Below, piece after piece: positions 1-12,184 of a stretch of 64,000 nt of DNA. The notes beneath the pieces are model-generated. The model was not told where the DNA came from, did not search any database, and saw only the letters and a list, made by a program, of their open reading frames with translations. Each line of letters opens with the position of its first letter. Position 1 is the first letter of the stretch. Origin of the DNA: Microstegium vimineum (taxonomy: Eukaryota; Streptophyta; Magnoliopsida; Poales; Poaceae); NCBI GenBank assembly GCA_022036555.1, contig CM039139.1, positions 8,382,262 to 8,446,261 of the forward strand, written 5' to 3'. The position numbers were made by a program, and so were the translations under genes.

Positions 1-1400
1 CGGCCAATGGCGTCGCCGCCCTGCAGGTGGGTAGCGACACCAGCACACATCATTTCGCCTGCCTGCCTTGCCTGCCTGTGTTACGGGTGCTCTGTTGATC
101 AGCAGGGGATTGGGGGGGACGGGGGCCTTTTTACTAGGGAGCAGGGAGGTGATGGCCCAACTCACCTGCGGCTGCGGCCAAAGCCGAGCCAGTTGAGCTC
201 GCGTGGGCACTAGAAGTATGCTAGCAGCACATTGTTTGATGCTCTGATTCCCCCACAAAAATCGACCGTTCCAACTCATTCCAGGGAATTAACAAATGGG
301 ACCAGCGCACTGGTGGCTGACGTAATCTGATTGCCACGCCAATTAACAAGTGATTTGAGCTCAGATCAGCGTGGAGCGCTAGTACAGCCCTGCAGTTTTT
401 CTGGCTCTGTTTACATGTGCGTCTCTCTGTGACTGCGTGCTTGCTGTCTCTCGTTCGCTGCTGAGCTCCAAGCTGTGAAGGTGGAGATCGAAGAAGGGGA
501 AGGGGAGCACCAAGTGCAATAATGGAGGTCGTCAGATGGCCACGCCGGAAATGGCAGTCCCAAAAGGGTGAGGACAAAGGAAAAAAAGGAGGGTGCCATC
601 ACCGTCACCATCCCCATTTACTACTGCCCCGGCTCTGGCAGCTCTGGCCTGCTGGCTGCCTGTGCTGTGCCTCTTCAGTGCCTGCTCCTCGCTCCCTCCC
701 TCTTCCTCATCCCATCCGTCTGCCTTGCATCATCGGCCGGCATTTGCTCTGCTCACAGTCACAGCTCTCATCCCATCTCATCTCATCTCCAGTCGTCTTC
801 GCCCGCCCCTCTCCCTGATCCCGAAACTCCGCTTTGTGGTTGTGGCTGTTTCATTTGCACCTCCCTTTCGTGTTTTGTCAATCAGCACCCAGCAATGTCC
901 CTTTTGTCAATCAGCATCTCCTTGTTGGATGCCACCCAGAGAGAAAAATGACAAGGGGAAACAAAACAGAAAGAAAGATTAAAAAAAGTAAAATAAATAC
1001 GCGGTGACATCTTTGTTGCGTCTGATTTCTTTATCTATACATGGGGCAGTGACAAATTTTTTTTTCACCGTGGCTGTGGTCGTGGTCGTGGTACAACAGC
1101 AGAAGATCCACTGGATTTCTTTGAGCTGCCTGCCTGCCTGCCTGCGGTGCTCCTTTGCAGCACTGCAACTGTAAAGAACCCAGATCCCCATTCCCCTTGA
1201 AGAAGGAGATCCCAAAACTGTCCACGATTCCACATCTACGAGTACCTCGCAGAGCTAATAAGTACTAGTACTGTGCTAATTACTACTACTACTTACCTAA
1301 ACGAACACCAGTAGCCAAGAAAACGTCCCAGAAATGGGAGGTAAAAATGAGAACGAGAAAGAGAGAGGACTCCTAATTAAGAGTTCAAGACTGATCTATA
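1..1400. other. Intergenic DNA with no recognisable gene
   Basis: Several open frames run through C/T-rich and low-complexity sequence on both strands, but none resembles a known protein or has convincing exon structure. The part nearest 1528 probably includes the 3' untranslated region of the minus-strand DVL-like gene. Confidence 0.4.
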
Positions 1401-1528
1401 CACACATCACCTAATCTGCCTTCTTCCCCATCCATGTCCCTCGGCTTTGCTTCAGCAGCCCCATGACTGACTCTGATCCTGGCGGCCGGAGAAACTGACT
1501 CCGAGGGGTGGAGCTTCTTCGCCGGCGG

Positions 1529-1845
1529 CTACGAGCAGTCCTTCCAGCACACGAGCATGGTCACGCAGCGGCGCATGATGTAGAAGCGCGCCCGCTGCTC
1601 CTTCACCAGCCCGCGCACCGGCTCGAGAACGACGGCTGCGGCGCGCACCCTCCCGCCGCCGCCGCAGCCGCGGCGCCGGCACCACCGCCCCCGCGCCGTC
1701 CGATCGCCGGGACGTCCCTCATGCTGGACGATCTCTTGAGCAGAGAGTCCCCGCCGCCGGCTCCGCCGGCTCCCGGGACGCGCCGGCTGCCGTTGTTCCG
1801 GCTCTTCTTGGAGAACTTCCACTTCTCGTCCACGTAGAACTCCAT
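1529..1845 (-). pseudogene. DVL/ROTUNDIFOLIA-like small polypeptide gene, frameshifted as read
   Basis: Members of this plant family are short, membrane-associated peptides that limit cell proliferation and alter organ shape when overexpressed. The start at 1845 opens a frame beginning MEFYVDEKWKFSKKS, followed by a Gly/Ala-rich linker and the sequence SFSSRCAG, but it stops at 1603-1605. The conserved C-terminal block (LVKEQRARFYIMRRC, then VTMLVCWKDCS) is intact in the neighbouring frame and ends at 1529-1531. One missing base between 1611 and 1612, in a CGCGCG-like context, accounts exactly for the switch. With that base the protein would be about 105 residues, normal for the longer members. 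There is no intron signal at the break. Family assignment is secure; whether the break is real or a sequence error cannot be told here. It stands alone, with a TATA-like box upstream. Confidence 0.85.
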
Positions 1846-1950
1846 GGATCGAGGCCTGAGGCTGCTGAGGTGGGTAGTGAGCGAGCGAGGGGGGAAGCTA
1901 GAGTGCGCTGGAGAGAGAGAGATAGGTGTGGGGGCGTGAGGAATCCGAGC

Positions 1951-1962
1951 GATATTTATAAC
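1951..1962 (-). promoter_or_regulatory. TATA-like box of the DVL-like gene
   Basis: On the minus strand the sequence reads TTATAAATATC about 110 bp upstream of the ATG at 1845, inside otherwise GC-rich DNA. The spacing fits a short 5' untranslated leader. Confidence 0.5.
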
Positions 1963-1999
1963 GGGCGTGAGGGGGTGAGAGACTGTGACGGACCTGGGA

Positions 2000-4290
2000 G
2001 AAGGTCGGAGAGGGCGTGGGGGTGGGGGGCTGGGGCTGGACCGTTTTCTTCAGCGCGGCAGCGGCAGCCGCAGCACCCATCCATCGGGTGGGCTGAGTTG
2101 GACTGCCTTCCTACGCTGCTCGCCTGCTCTGCTCAGCGCTCACTGGAATGGAACCCGTATCCGTATCCCGCCCGTTATGCATTTGCTGGCTTTATTTTGC
2201 GTGGTCCAGAAAATAATTTCCAGCCAGTTTGCACCATGATCGCTTCCAAGGTTCTGGTCAGAATTTCCAATCATTTGTGAATCCTGTCGTTGGTTGCTTC
2301 TTCTTTTGTACGCTAGACTTTGTTGTGGTCAAGTGTTATTATTCCCTCATCTTAAGATTCTACTACGTATTTGACAAATGTTTCTCCGGTCTCCACCGGA
2401 GTAAAATTTTGTTCGTATAGTCTCTCTCTCTTTTCCCAGTTACTAGATGATCATGTACTCTACAATAGGATCTGAAACTGGTGTAACTTGTTTTCCTCTC
2501 GGATTATCATCTGGAGGCTTTGGGAGGATTCCTTGAGGTGCTGGCCGTGTGATATCTTGCGTCGTTCGACGATGGCAAACTTGCACAGTAGGACTCGGTG
2601 CTGTTGTCACGCTTCAGTCCTCTCGACAGGGTCGTTGTCTATGTCTATGGTCTTTACTTTGCTTTGGTGGCTGGTGAGGCCGTTGTTGCGGTGTCTTCTT
2701 GGCACGGTGGCAAGAGTTTGTTCAGTGATTGAACTTACTATCTTATATTTGCTACTAGAATTCGCCTAAGCTCGATATGCTTCTACGTTCACCGCAAATG
2801 TGGTGAAGCTAGGATTTTTTTGGGGGGAGTCGACGTCATGGAACAAGCTGGGATGCGGCTTGATGACTACTACACCAGTTGTTTTGTTGGATATATTGTT
2901 TTTCCTTTTCTTTTCTTCTTAGGGTACAACAAAAATGTCTAATACCTTGGCAATATAATAGTACTATCTTTGTTTTTTTTAAAATATAATTATGAGGAAT
3001 ACTATACAGCACACGTGTGTTTTAGGGGCTGCCAACACATAATTTTTTTTTTGTTCTTTTTATATCTTTGTCCTTTCGTAGAAAAAAAATTGTTACTTGT
3101 GATTTGTAATCTATGGTTTGTGATTTGTGCCAACGAGAATTTTTTTTCTTGTGATTTGTGGTTTGTTAGCTGTGATTTGTAATATGTGGGTTGTGATTTG
3201 TGCCAAGAAGAAAAAAAGAGAGGACATAGATGAACAATATCCCTAGGGAAAAAAACGTATATTGCTAGCTTTTAAAACACATGGTTGCTATATATTTAAA
3301 GTGTTCACGTTTAACCAGATTCTCTAGCGAATAGTATACATATTAATAGCTTTAAATTAATTTATTATAAAATAAATTTTATAATTAATTTTATAATATT
3401 TATTAATATATAAAAATATATTTATTAATGTAGAATTAATCAAATTTGATATATTAAACTATGAGACTTAGAATTGCATTCTTTGGAGGATGGAGGTTGT
3501 ATTTTGGTTCTATGCCTTTCTTTGTCCGTTTATAATAATTGTCATTATTACTAGATATATAGGACGTTTGAAGCCAGATGTACTCTCCTTCAATGCTAGG
3601 ATGTCATGTATTTCGAACGGAATGAGTATATTCTAACCGTATTACTGTTACCGTAAGTTACCACCGTGTACAAGGCGAGTAATTCCCAAATGGGCACAAT
3701 TCTAAGATTTCGCGGGCCGACTCCATGTGAGTTTAATCAATGCAACTGCAAGGGCGTACGGCTGGATTCTTTCGAGAAACCGTATGCAACGAAAACCGTC
3801 CTGCAAAAGACTGCATTCCGACCTACTAATCGCTGATTTCCCCGGAACAAAGCAAAGATTCAAAAGGGGCAAAGTACCATTTGGATCCATTCTCTTGTTT
3901 CTTCAACGGTGCAAGAATTAGGGCAGCAGCGCGTAATCATGCAGCTCGCCTGCTGCCTTTCCATGCCCCCCAAAATCCCATGGAGTTTTTTTTTTTTTGA
4001 GCAAAAAAAAATTCCATGGAGTTAGTACAGGAGTTTAGTAGTAGATAGGCATTGTATTGTCGACTGATGGCTTTCCCGTCCAATCTGGGCTGAGTCAGAT
4101 GGGCCTGGAGGCGGGCCCTTCTGTGTTCCCCCGTGTCCGCAGAGGCTAGCAGGTGATTGAATGCGCATGTCTCTCTGCGTAGCCCCACAACTACCATCGT
4201 TTACACATTTGATTCCAGTCTATTACTAATAACGGAAAATCCTCGGATTAGGATTGGGTTTTAAGGAAAAGTATCTATAATTTCCTTGTT
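2000..4290. other. Intergenic DNA, AT-rich, short repeats
   Basis: No gene is recognisable. At 3088-3210 the phrase GTGATTTGT recurs at least five times, with GTGATTTGTGCCAA repeated, a decayed short tandem repeat. Around 3340-3440 the sequence is an A/T-only stretch with palindromic tendency. Confidence 0.4.
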
Positions 4291-4297
4291 ATCATTA

Positions 4298-4501
4298 AGA
4301 CTCCCAATGCAGAATTTATCATAGAGTCTAAACCTATTTATTACCTCGAATATTGTAGGCTTGGAGTCTAAATAAAACTTGAAGTCTTGTTTTTTCACCC
4401 TCTCTCTTTAATAAATATGTTGCCACATCAATAAAATGACATAAAAAAGTGGTAATAAATAGTCTTAGACTCTATAATAGAGTCTTGCATTGGGAGTGCC
4501 C
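4298..4501. mobile_element. Tourist-like MITE
   Basis: A 204-bp segment starts with AGACTCCCAATGCA and ends with TGCATTGGGAGTGCCC, near-perfect inverted ends. It is flanked by TTA at 4295-4297 and 4502-4504, the target duplication expected for PIF/Harbinger-derived Tourist elements. It has no coding capacity. Confidence 0.6.
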
Positions 4502-4506
4502 TTATA

Positions 4507-4755
4507 CTCCCTGCATACTTAAAAAGCTTGTCGTTCTAGAAAATAACACGGTCTTCAAAGTGTAACTTTGATCATTTATTTTTTTAAAAAATATTTATTG
4601 AAATATAATATATGTATACTTTTATGAAAATATTTTTCAAGATAAATATATTGATATGATTTTTACATTTTCAAACTCAACAACTTAAAAGTTATTCATG
4701 ATTTATATTCTCAATGTTTGACTAAAATCTTGTCCTAAACGATAACATTTTTTAG
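4507..4755. mobile_element. Stowaway-like MITE, right terminus incomplete
   Basis: It begins CTCCCTGCATAC after a TA. Its body is an inverted-orientation relative of the next element, sharing the AACGATAAC and GTCAAAC-type motifs. The right end lacks the usual GGAGGGAG and abuts the next copy. Confidence 0.5.
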
Positions 4756-4757
4756 TA

Positions 4758-5016
4758 CTCCCTCCGTACTCAAAAAAGTTATCGTTTAGGACAAGGTTTT
4801 AGTCAAACATTGAAAATATAAATCATAAATAACTTTTAAGTTGTGGAGTTTGAAAATATTAAAATCATATCTATAGATTTGTTTTGAAAAATACTTTCAA
4901 AAAAGTATACATATATTATATTTCAATAAATATTTTAAAAAAAATAAGTGGTCAAAGTTACACTTTGGAGACCGTGTCGTTTTCTAAAACGATAAGCTTT
5001 TTGAGTATGGAGAGAG
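4758..5016. mobile_element. Stowaway-like MITE
   Basis: It begins CTCCCTCCGTACTC and ends GAGTATGGAGAGAG, with TA on both sides (4756-4757 and 5017-5018). These ends and the TA target are diagnostic of Tc1/mariner-derived Stowaway elements. Confidence 0.7.
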
Positions 5017-5021
5017 TAGTA

Positions 5022-5279
5022 CTCCCTCCGTATCATAATTAGATGACGTTTTGGACAAGCTCTGAGTCAAACATTGGGAATATAAATCATCAATAACTTT
5101 TAAGTTGTTAAGATTCCAAATGTGAAAATTATATGAATAGATTTATCTTGAAAAATACTTTCATAAAAGTATACATATATCATTATTCTATAAATATTTT
5201 TATAAAAACAAGAGGTCAAAGTTGTTTTTGGGAGACTGTGTTGCTGTCCAAAACATCATCTAATTAGGATACGGAGGGG
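5022..5279. mobile_element. Stowaway-like MITE
   Basis: It begins CTCCCTCCGTATCATAATTA and ends TAATTAGGATACGGAGGGG between TA dinucleotides. It is a diverged relative of the neighbouring copy and shares the central TATAAATCAT and AAGTATACATATAT motifs. Confidence 0.7.
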
Positions 5280-5281
5280 TA

Positions 5282-7960
5282 CTTCATTGCCTATCCAATA
5301 TCTCCAGGTATAGTATGATCTTTATCATAACTTGTTATTGTTGTTTTAGACCAGTCTTAGCAGAGATTTTTATTACGTTGTTTTAAAACCCGTCATATCC
5401 TATAAAATGAGATAAAGCACCCACTTTCAATGTAATTAAACTTTTATTCCATAGTTTCATTGGTATTTAATTTTAAAACTTATAAGTAGTTAGTAGTCGA
5501 CTAATCGTGTCAAGAGAGTTTTATCCTAGTAAAATTTAAGTTTTCTTTTCTCTTCATTAAAAAATTACTATATCATTAAAAATGGATACGTGACATACTA
5601 TTAAATATAAATAAAACTTTTATAAAACGTCTACTGAGTCTGGCTATATATGGTCAAATTTACCATTTGACTGGTGGAGACGGTCGATTGCAGCTGATTC
5701 CATACTGTTGTATGAGTGAGGATAAAACTCACAAGACAAGTGAACATAGGAGTATGCTTTATTTGGGGCTTTGGATTAGCATTAATTCGACGGCGAGATT
5801 GACGTTTGATTTTTCTTTTTGCGAAGAAGATTAACACTTGATTTGACGACTTGGAATCTCGTGCCCGCTGTTAACCGCGTCGTGGTCCAGAGCTGCTGGG
5901 CAACCAACCTACTAGCTCCGATCCGTTCGAATCAGTGGGCGCCTTGACTCGCGTAGACGGAACCTGCGCGGCGGCAGACCGCTGCTCTGGACGCTCACCC
6001 CTGCAGCCGTGTCCGCTCGTGCGTGCAGGGTGCAGCTCTGTGCAGCGGGGGTGGCGTGGCTCTGGCTCGGCGCATCCGATGCGCCCGCGCGACGCGCCTG
6101 GCTAGCTAGTCGGCCGGGTTCTTTTCCCACTCCACAGAGCGGCACCGGCACGCGGCGTGCCGCCACCCGCCAGCAGAGCCAAGAGTCGATGCTGGAACTG
6201 GAAGCAGGAAGCTGGAACATAAACAGCAGCGTGAGGCGTCCGAGAAAACGCGGGCACTTCGATGGTTTAGACGATTGGGCCGAAATGGTGGTGCACTGCA
6301 CAGAGGCGGCTCCGCAGGTGGGCTCCGTATCGGCATGGGGCCGGCCTTATCCTCGGCTCCTGTTCATTGGGTTGGTCCCAAATACGAGGGATCGGCTCGC
6401 GTCGCGGGGATGCATATGCACAGACATGGGTCGGGTCATGTGTGCCTACCGCCACGACAGCATGGCGAGCCTACGCTATTTTTATGGCGTTGCCCGGCGC
6501 GACCATACCGTCCGCCCGTGCTACGCCGCCGGCCGCCGCATTCGGCTCTCGTAGTCGTATAGCTAGGTTCGGTTGGGAATTGGGATGGCCGCCGTTATCC
6601 GGTCATGCTAGCTCTTCGAGGACAGGTACGCCGCCCTCGTATCGTATGGGCCCGGCCGGCTGGGCAATGCATGGAAGCTTTGAAGAGGACTGTTCTTGCG
6701 AATATCTGCAAGCTTAGCTAGCAGTCTGTCACTTTCATCTACAAGTACTTGACACTCTGACGGGAAAGAAAACGCAACCGTGCGAGACAGGACGCACTGT
6801 CCAGTGTCTGCAGGTCCACTTCTCCCCATCGATCGAAAGCAAGCAAGCAAGCGCGGATGATGACCGGCGACAGGAGCTTGAATAACCATGCCACTGTGCT
6901 ACCAATCGCGCTGTTCATGGATCGGAACCGGCAGCGGAAAATTAACCCAGCCCACTTGAAAACGGGTGCCTTGGCAGCGACGGCATGCGTGCATGCATGC
7001 ATGTCCAGATTGAATTTCCAAAGACTTGATTGTGGCCGGGAACGACCCCCGGTGGCTCTCTGCTCATCATCGCTGGCCCAGCAGCCGCGACAATGCCGCG
7101 ATCAACAGGGAGCTCGATAGCAGTGTGTGACGACGACCGCTGTTCAGTGTTCACCCGCGGTAATAGGGGTTGGCGCATGGCACGCGGCCTTTGCATTTGC
7201 AGGCACACGCGCGTGCCCACCATCAGCTCCCGTGCACAAGGGAGGCCACGAGGTGGCACGTGGGGGCGATAGGGGCGATGACATGGACGGACTCGTGGTT
7301 GGTCCCGATCGACGGGCCAGCTTGCTGCTTGCCGAGCGCGCACCCTGCTACGCTAGTGCTAGGCTAGCTTGCGGAGAGGGACGCCGCGCCATGCCTGTCC
7401 TGATCACGGATCACCTTATCCTTTGGATGTTGTAGTTGGTCACTCTCACTGTCGAGGCAATGAGTTTGGCCCGGGCAAGCAACTGGTTTAAGAAAGTGCT
7501 AGTGATCTTCAACGAGCTAGCTAGCTAGTGCGCGTGTGCTTGCACGGGTTGGGATTGAATTGCTACTAGTCGCGAGGAACAGTAGCAAGCACACGAACAG
7601 TGCCTGCATTAGTCATAGATGTCTCTGTCTTTGGTCCAGCCGTCCAGGACTAATTTGGGCAGCGTCTGCTTCATCTACATGGAGAGATTCCCGCAGCAGT
7701 TGATTAGACCAAGCCTATGTTACCGCCCTCAAGTACAAGTGCCATGTGATCGGCATAATGCAATCGCAATGTCTTGGTTGAGTTGGAACAGCGTTCCACG
7801 TACTTCGATCTGCTGCTCGCCATGGAAAATATAATAATTCTTGATGTCACCAACAGAGACCACCGGCACCTGTTGTTTTGAAGGATATTTTTCAGATAAC
7901 TAGCACAAGCACAATATTCTTATGAGGTTTCCTGTTGAAATGCGTGCGTTTTGTGACGGT
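5282..7960. other. Intergenic; GC-rich block at about 5.9-7.4 kb with no supported gene
   Basis: The 5.9-7.4 kb block has many overlapping open frames on both strands, as expected of GC-rich DNA. None shows a known domain or consistent splice structure. It could hold an unrecognised exon or a promoter region. Confidence 0.35.
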
Positions 7961-7989
7961 TCTTCAGCTTTAGTGCTGAGCTGCAAAGC

Positions 7990-8702
7990 ACTCAATAGCT
8001 TGGAATGCGATTTCCACCAGTCATGTTGAAATTTGAAACTCTAAAAATTAGCAATATCCCTACTAATTTTCACCAGTGCTGGAAATGGTGTGAGACTAGG
8101 CTTCCATGTGGTGAAAAATTTCATCCTTGGGGGATTGCAGCACTATGTTGGGCAATCTGGGAAAATCGGAACACGGCGTGTTTTTGAAGGAAAAGTTATA
8201 AAAAATTCTTCTGGACAGGTTTATTTGCTGAATCTGACAAGGTGCAGCTGGAAGAAAGAGTGACAGCCATGCTGAGGATAGCAAAGAAGATCTTAGCTGT
8301 CCAGCAAAGGGATAACACAGGAGGAAGGTTGCTGACTCATGCTGATCAGCAGGAAGACAATGAAGAATCCTCATAAAAAATCTTTCTGGGCGCTTGTTCG
8401 TCTCATGGAGATGTCACAAACTATGTTTGATACTTCCTGAAATCCTTTGTGTTTTGCTTTGTCTGGTTGTAATATCTTAAACTCTGAACCCTTCCTTTTC
8501 GTTCTTCTGGATGGTTATTAGCGCTGTTAGCTACAAGTTATGTTTGGTGTGCTTTATGTCGAGTTAGCCTTTTGGTATTTGCTAGGATCGATCTGGGTAG
8601 ACTTGCATCTTTGTTATCTATCTCTGTATCCTCTGTATCGAACTTTCTATATTTCCGTTTACAAATTAATGGAAATGGGGTTCCCTCGTTTTGAAAAAAA
8701 AA
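7990..8702 (+). mobile_element. 3' remnant of an L1-type LINE
   Basis: The translated stretch near 8130-8190 reads WGIAALCWAIWENRNTACF, the pattern at the end of the zinc-binding RT-associated domain (zf-RVT) of plant LINEs. About 500 bp of noncoding sequence follows, ending in a short poly(A) at 8693-8702. The frame breaks after ACF. The 5' end is missing, as is usual for dead-on-arrival LINE copies. Confidence 0.5.
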
Positions 8703-9074
8703 ATAGTAGGGGGTTTTATAGTTGGATTTATGTGTTTTTTTTTCAAAAACCATTTGGATTTTTTTTTAAAAAAAGGCCATAGTCTGGTTCCTCAATTAAC
8801 TATTAAAGTTTATGATTTATCCCCTTTTAATTAGCTGACGTGACGCCATGACCAATGTGGTTCCATGCACGTCAATTTCGAAAGTTGAATGAGATAAGGC
8901 CGATTATATATAAGACCGAGAAATTGGATTACCGCGAAAATGGATGATGCATGGTGGACCACAACGAGATGTGATCTGAAAATAAGTAAAACAGGAGCCT
9001 GAAACCATCAATCATATCATAGTTATATGCTTCTTTTCACAACAGCTATGGTACAACGTCGCTACGGCACTCCG

Positions 9075-9345
9075 ACGGCCAATAGAGTGGTGGTCCACTT
9101 GGCGCCAGCATTGGATAGGGGAAGAAGCTCGTGGGGCCAACTCCATCTTCCTGCTCATCTCATGGGAACTTTGAAAAGAGCGTAATGCTAGGTGCTTCGG
9201 AGGAGCAAGCTCACCAAGGACGCACATCCTCATTGTCCTCAGGTATGAGACAAACCTTTGGGTTCAAGTCGGCACGCGAAGATCAGGTTATCTGCTTAGT
9301 CGAGTAGTACATTAATCATCAGACCTCGGCGGGCAAAGATCATGT
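9075..9345 (+). mobile_element. LINE remnant (zf-RVT C-terminal fragment)
   Basis: One frame reads WWSTWRQHWIGEEARGANS, then IFLLISWEL, a TGA in place of Trp at about 9177, then KERNARCFGGAS. This is the W-x-L-W-K-E-R-N-x-R-x-F signature at the end of plant LINE polyproteins. Only this tail survives. Confidence 0.5.
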
Positions 9346-9349
9346 TGTT

Positions 9350-10565
9350 TATCATGTAATGCCCATCCTATAATCGATCTCTTTTTATCCTAATACAAAG
9401 ACGTCCAAATATTTTGCATGACCGAGAAAAAAAACAATTAAAACATCTAAAATATTATTACAAATATTCTTCATAAAAAACATTGTGATATCATATTAGT
9501 ATTTTTATTTAAAAGTTTTATTTATATTGCTAATCAAATTAACATATCATAGAACGTGTGAATCTTTACCCGGGAAAGTCATAAACAAAAAAATCTCTAT
9601 CTATATATATCCTACATATCTTGTAAATCAAAACTTCACTATATATATTTCAACCACAACATACAAGCTATCCATATCGACTCTCCCTTCTACTAATTTT
9701 CAATCTCTTCACTGAAACTATCCACACCATCCTTTACTTTGAGAGTTTGATTGGCTACACTTATATCCACCTCAATCACACGTGTTGAGGTGAATTCAGT
9801 GAAAATTGAACTAACTTACACTCTAGTATCCAAAACAAATAGATTGAAGTAAATACGAATGCATTCAAACAAGCCCTAATTACAAAATCTATTCACATAA
9901 TCCCTTACTCGTAATTCCTCTCTCTGTTCAAAATATAAGATGGTTTAGCTTTTCTACATATATTGCTTTTACTATACATCTAAATACAAGACATTCGTAG
10001 CATGATATAGATTTGTAGTAAATTCATAACGTGTTATAGTTTACGACGGAGTACTATTTTTAATCTATCAAAATACAAGACATTCGTATCATGATATAGA
10101 TTTGTTTTGCCATTCCATCATCTTGTAATTTAATCTAATATTCTATGGTGGTTTTTATTGAATTCTTTCACAAACTTGCCCATTAATCATAGCTGATGTA
10201 ATAACATATACGTCTACCTTAAATATGTAACAACTTTTTTTGAAGAAAGTTCCGTTGCAACCTCTTTCTAGCTTAAAAAAACTATGCATCACTATGATTG
10301 TAGTTGTAATGGGCCATTCATGTTATATCACACACATTCACAACCTTTTTGAGAAACCTACCATTCAGGCCCATTGCATCCAGCCGCATCGGTCGTGGGC
10401 CTTGATACTAAGCAATTATTTTGGCGTTTGAGGGTTTTAAAGAAGTAGCGAAATGAATGAACTAGTCCAAAACTACTCCCTCTTGACAACCACTTTTTCC
10501 TTTTTGTTTTAGGACAAACGGGCCTATTTCCATCTTGCCATGAGTTCCAGACTATCATATATTCT
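9350..10565. other. AT-rich intergenic DNA
   Basis: No gene is seen. Two related segments around 9970-10035 and 10070-10110 share ACAAGACATTCGTA and ATGATATAGATTTGT, an internal duplication, probably of a decayed MITE. Confidence 0.35.
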
Positions 10566-10569
10566 TTTT

Positions 10570-10829
10570 AGTAACTACACCATTTCAAATTATAAGATAT
10601 CCAAAAAAATTTAAAAAGTCAAAGTTAACTTGATCAAACTCATATGATAATATAATAACATTTATGATGTCAACTATGTATCATTAGATATTTTATCAGT
10701 TATATTTTTATAGTATGCCTATTTGATATCATAAATCTTTATAATTTTTTTAATAATTATTAGTCAAACTTGAGATGTTTTGACTCTTTAAGATTATTGA
10801 AATGTCTTATAATTTGGGATGGAGGGAGT
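10570..10829. mobile_element. Stowaway-like MITE, decayed
   Basis: Subterminal AATTATAAGAT on the left pairs with TCTTATAATTTGGG on the right. The right end is GGGATGGAGGGAG followed by TA. The left terminus is degenerate. Length and AT-rich body fit the family. Confidence 0.5.
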
Positions 10830-11063
10830 ATTATTCGCCTCTATACACACTCAAGCATTATTATTATAATTCTAATTATCTTCAGATGGCTGATCAATGC
10901 ACACTGCAAGCTCGATCAGGCTATAAGTCTATAGAAGACGGTCATCCACCAAATCGACTCTTGTTAGTCATCTAATTGCATGAATGCTATTTTCGCAGCC
11001 AACTCTTTCCACTTGGGCACTTGGCTAACTTTGTCAACGACTAATGCCATGCGGAAAGACAAG

Positions 11064-11182
11064 CTAGGGCCTTGTTTGGATGCGCCTATATCTCCCTCGA
11101 ACCACATATGTTGGACTGTATTTGAACTAATATCCACTCCAGTCCATGTGGTTTGGAGATGCGCATCCAAACAAAACCTAAG
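11064..11182. mobile_element. Short palindromic element (MITE-like)
   Basis: The arms CTTGTTTGGATGCGC and GCGCATCCAAACAAAAC are inverted copies. Pairing continues inward through the CCACAT/ATGTGG blocks, so about 119 bp can fold into one hairpin. Flanking TAG and TAA are weak target-duplication candidates. Confidence 0.5.
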
Positions 11183-11654
11183 CGGTGTAGAGTTGAATAC
11201 CCGAGTAACGATGATATGTTCTCTCCTATCAATGCTAAATAGAGATGTATTGTTATTTGAGGGTCAAGTTTTTAAATCACTTGTCCTCGAAGAACCTAAC
11301 CCAAGCTTCACTATGGAGATTGGGAAAATGGATAAATCTAAGAAACGGTCTGTATCCTTCGCAAGGCTTATTCTGACTGTAAATATATGTGAATCTTCTG
11401 GTTTTCAACGTGCTTCTCCTGCAATTTTATCTTTCAGTGGAGGTACATCTTCCTAAGAAGTTTTCTTGGCACACGCCCAAACCACATCTTCATTGATTAG
11501 TTTGAAATTCCATTTGCTTAGCAAACAAGGATTTCAAACCACTTTGACAATTCGAAATGCAACAACAAAGGATTTCAAACTACTCCAGCTGAAGAAATCA
11601 ATGTGAAAGTAAGCAATGACTTCCTGTCACAAAACACAACCTTTTAAACCTTTA

Positions 11655-11977
11655 GAGCAGCTTCAGTGTTGCTAAAGATTCGAACCGTGGGGTCGAAAAA
11701 CGAACCGAGACCATTAGAGCGATTGGACGTTGGTTGTCAGAGTTAAAAATCGAACCGAACAGATGGTTCGGACCATACCGAGCAAATGCATTAAAATATT
11801 GGAGAAGAGGACTGGTCACCGATGTCAGACAAAACGTGGACCTTCAGTACTCGATCGGTACTTAAATTTTTATTGTTTGCTTGTGCAATGTTCAAACCAA
11901 GCATTGGAGCACTCGAATCAAACTTGGTCTCGTCGAACCTTTGTCAGTTCGGCTCGAACGAAGTACCGGAGCTGCCC
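11655..11977. mobile_element. Tourist-like MITE
   Basis: The ends GAGCAGCTTCAGT and ACCGGAGCTGCCC are imperfect inverted repeats, flanked by TTA at 11652-11654 and 11978-11980. Internal TCGAACCG motifs recur in both halves. Confidence 0.5.
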
Positions 11978-12184
11978 TTAGAAGAAATGGAGAAGAAAAG
12001 AATGCATATAGAAAACATACAAGCCCCTTTAACCGCTGTGTACGCTATGTACGACGACAATGTATCTTCAACTCTTTTTCAAAAAAAAAAAATGTATCTT
12101 CAACTGATAAGTGTGTGTATGCGAATCATTCGAAAGAAACGAATCACAATCCTTTGGTCATGAATGGCAATGCGTGATCCATCT

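Noticed and set aside
568..951. 127-codon Ser-rich plus-strand frame
   Set aside because: Low complexity from C/T-rich DNA, three overlapping frames of similar length, no known domain.
6009..7435. Possible gene in a GC-rich block
   Set aside because: Frames up to 181 codons occur on both strands without any recognisable domain, splice pattern or coding bias beyond composition.
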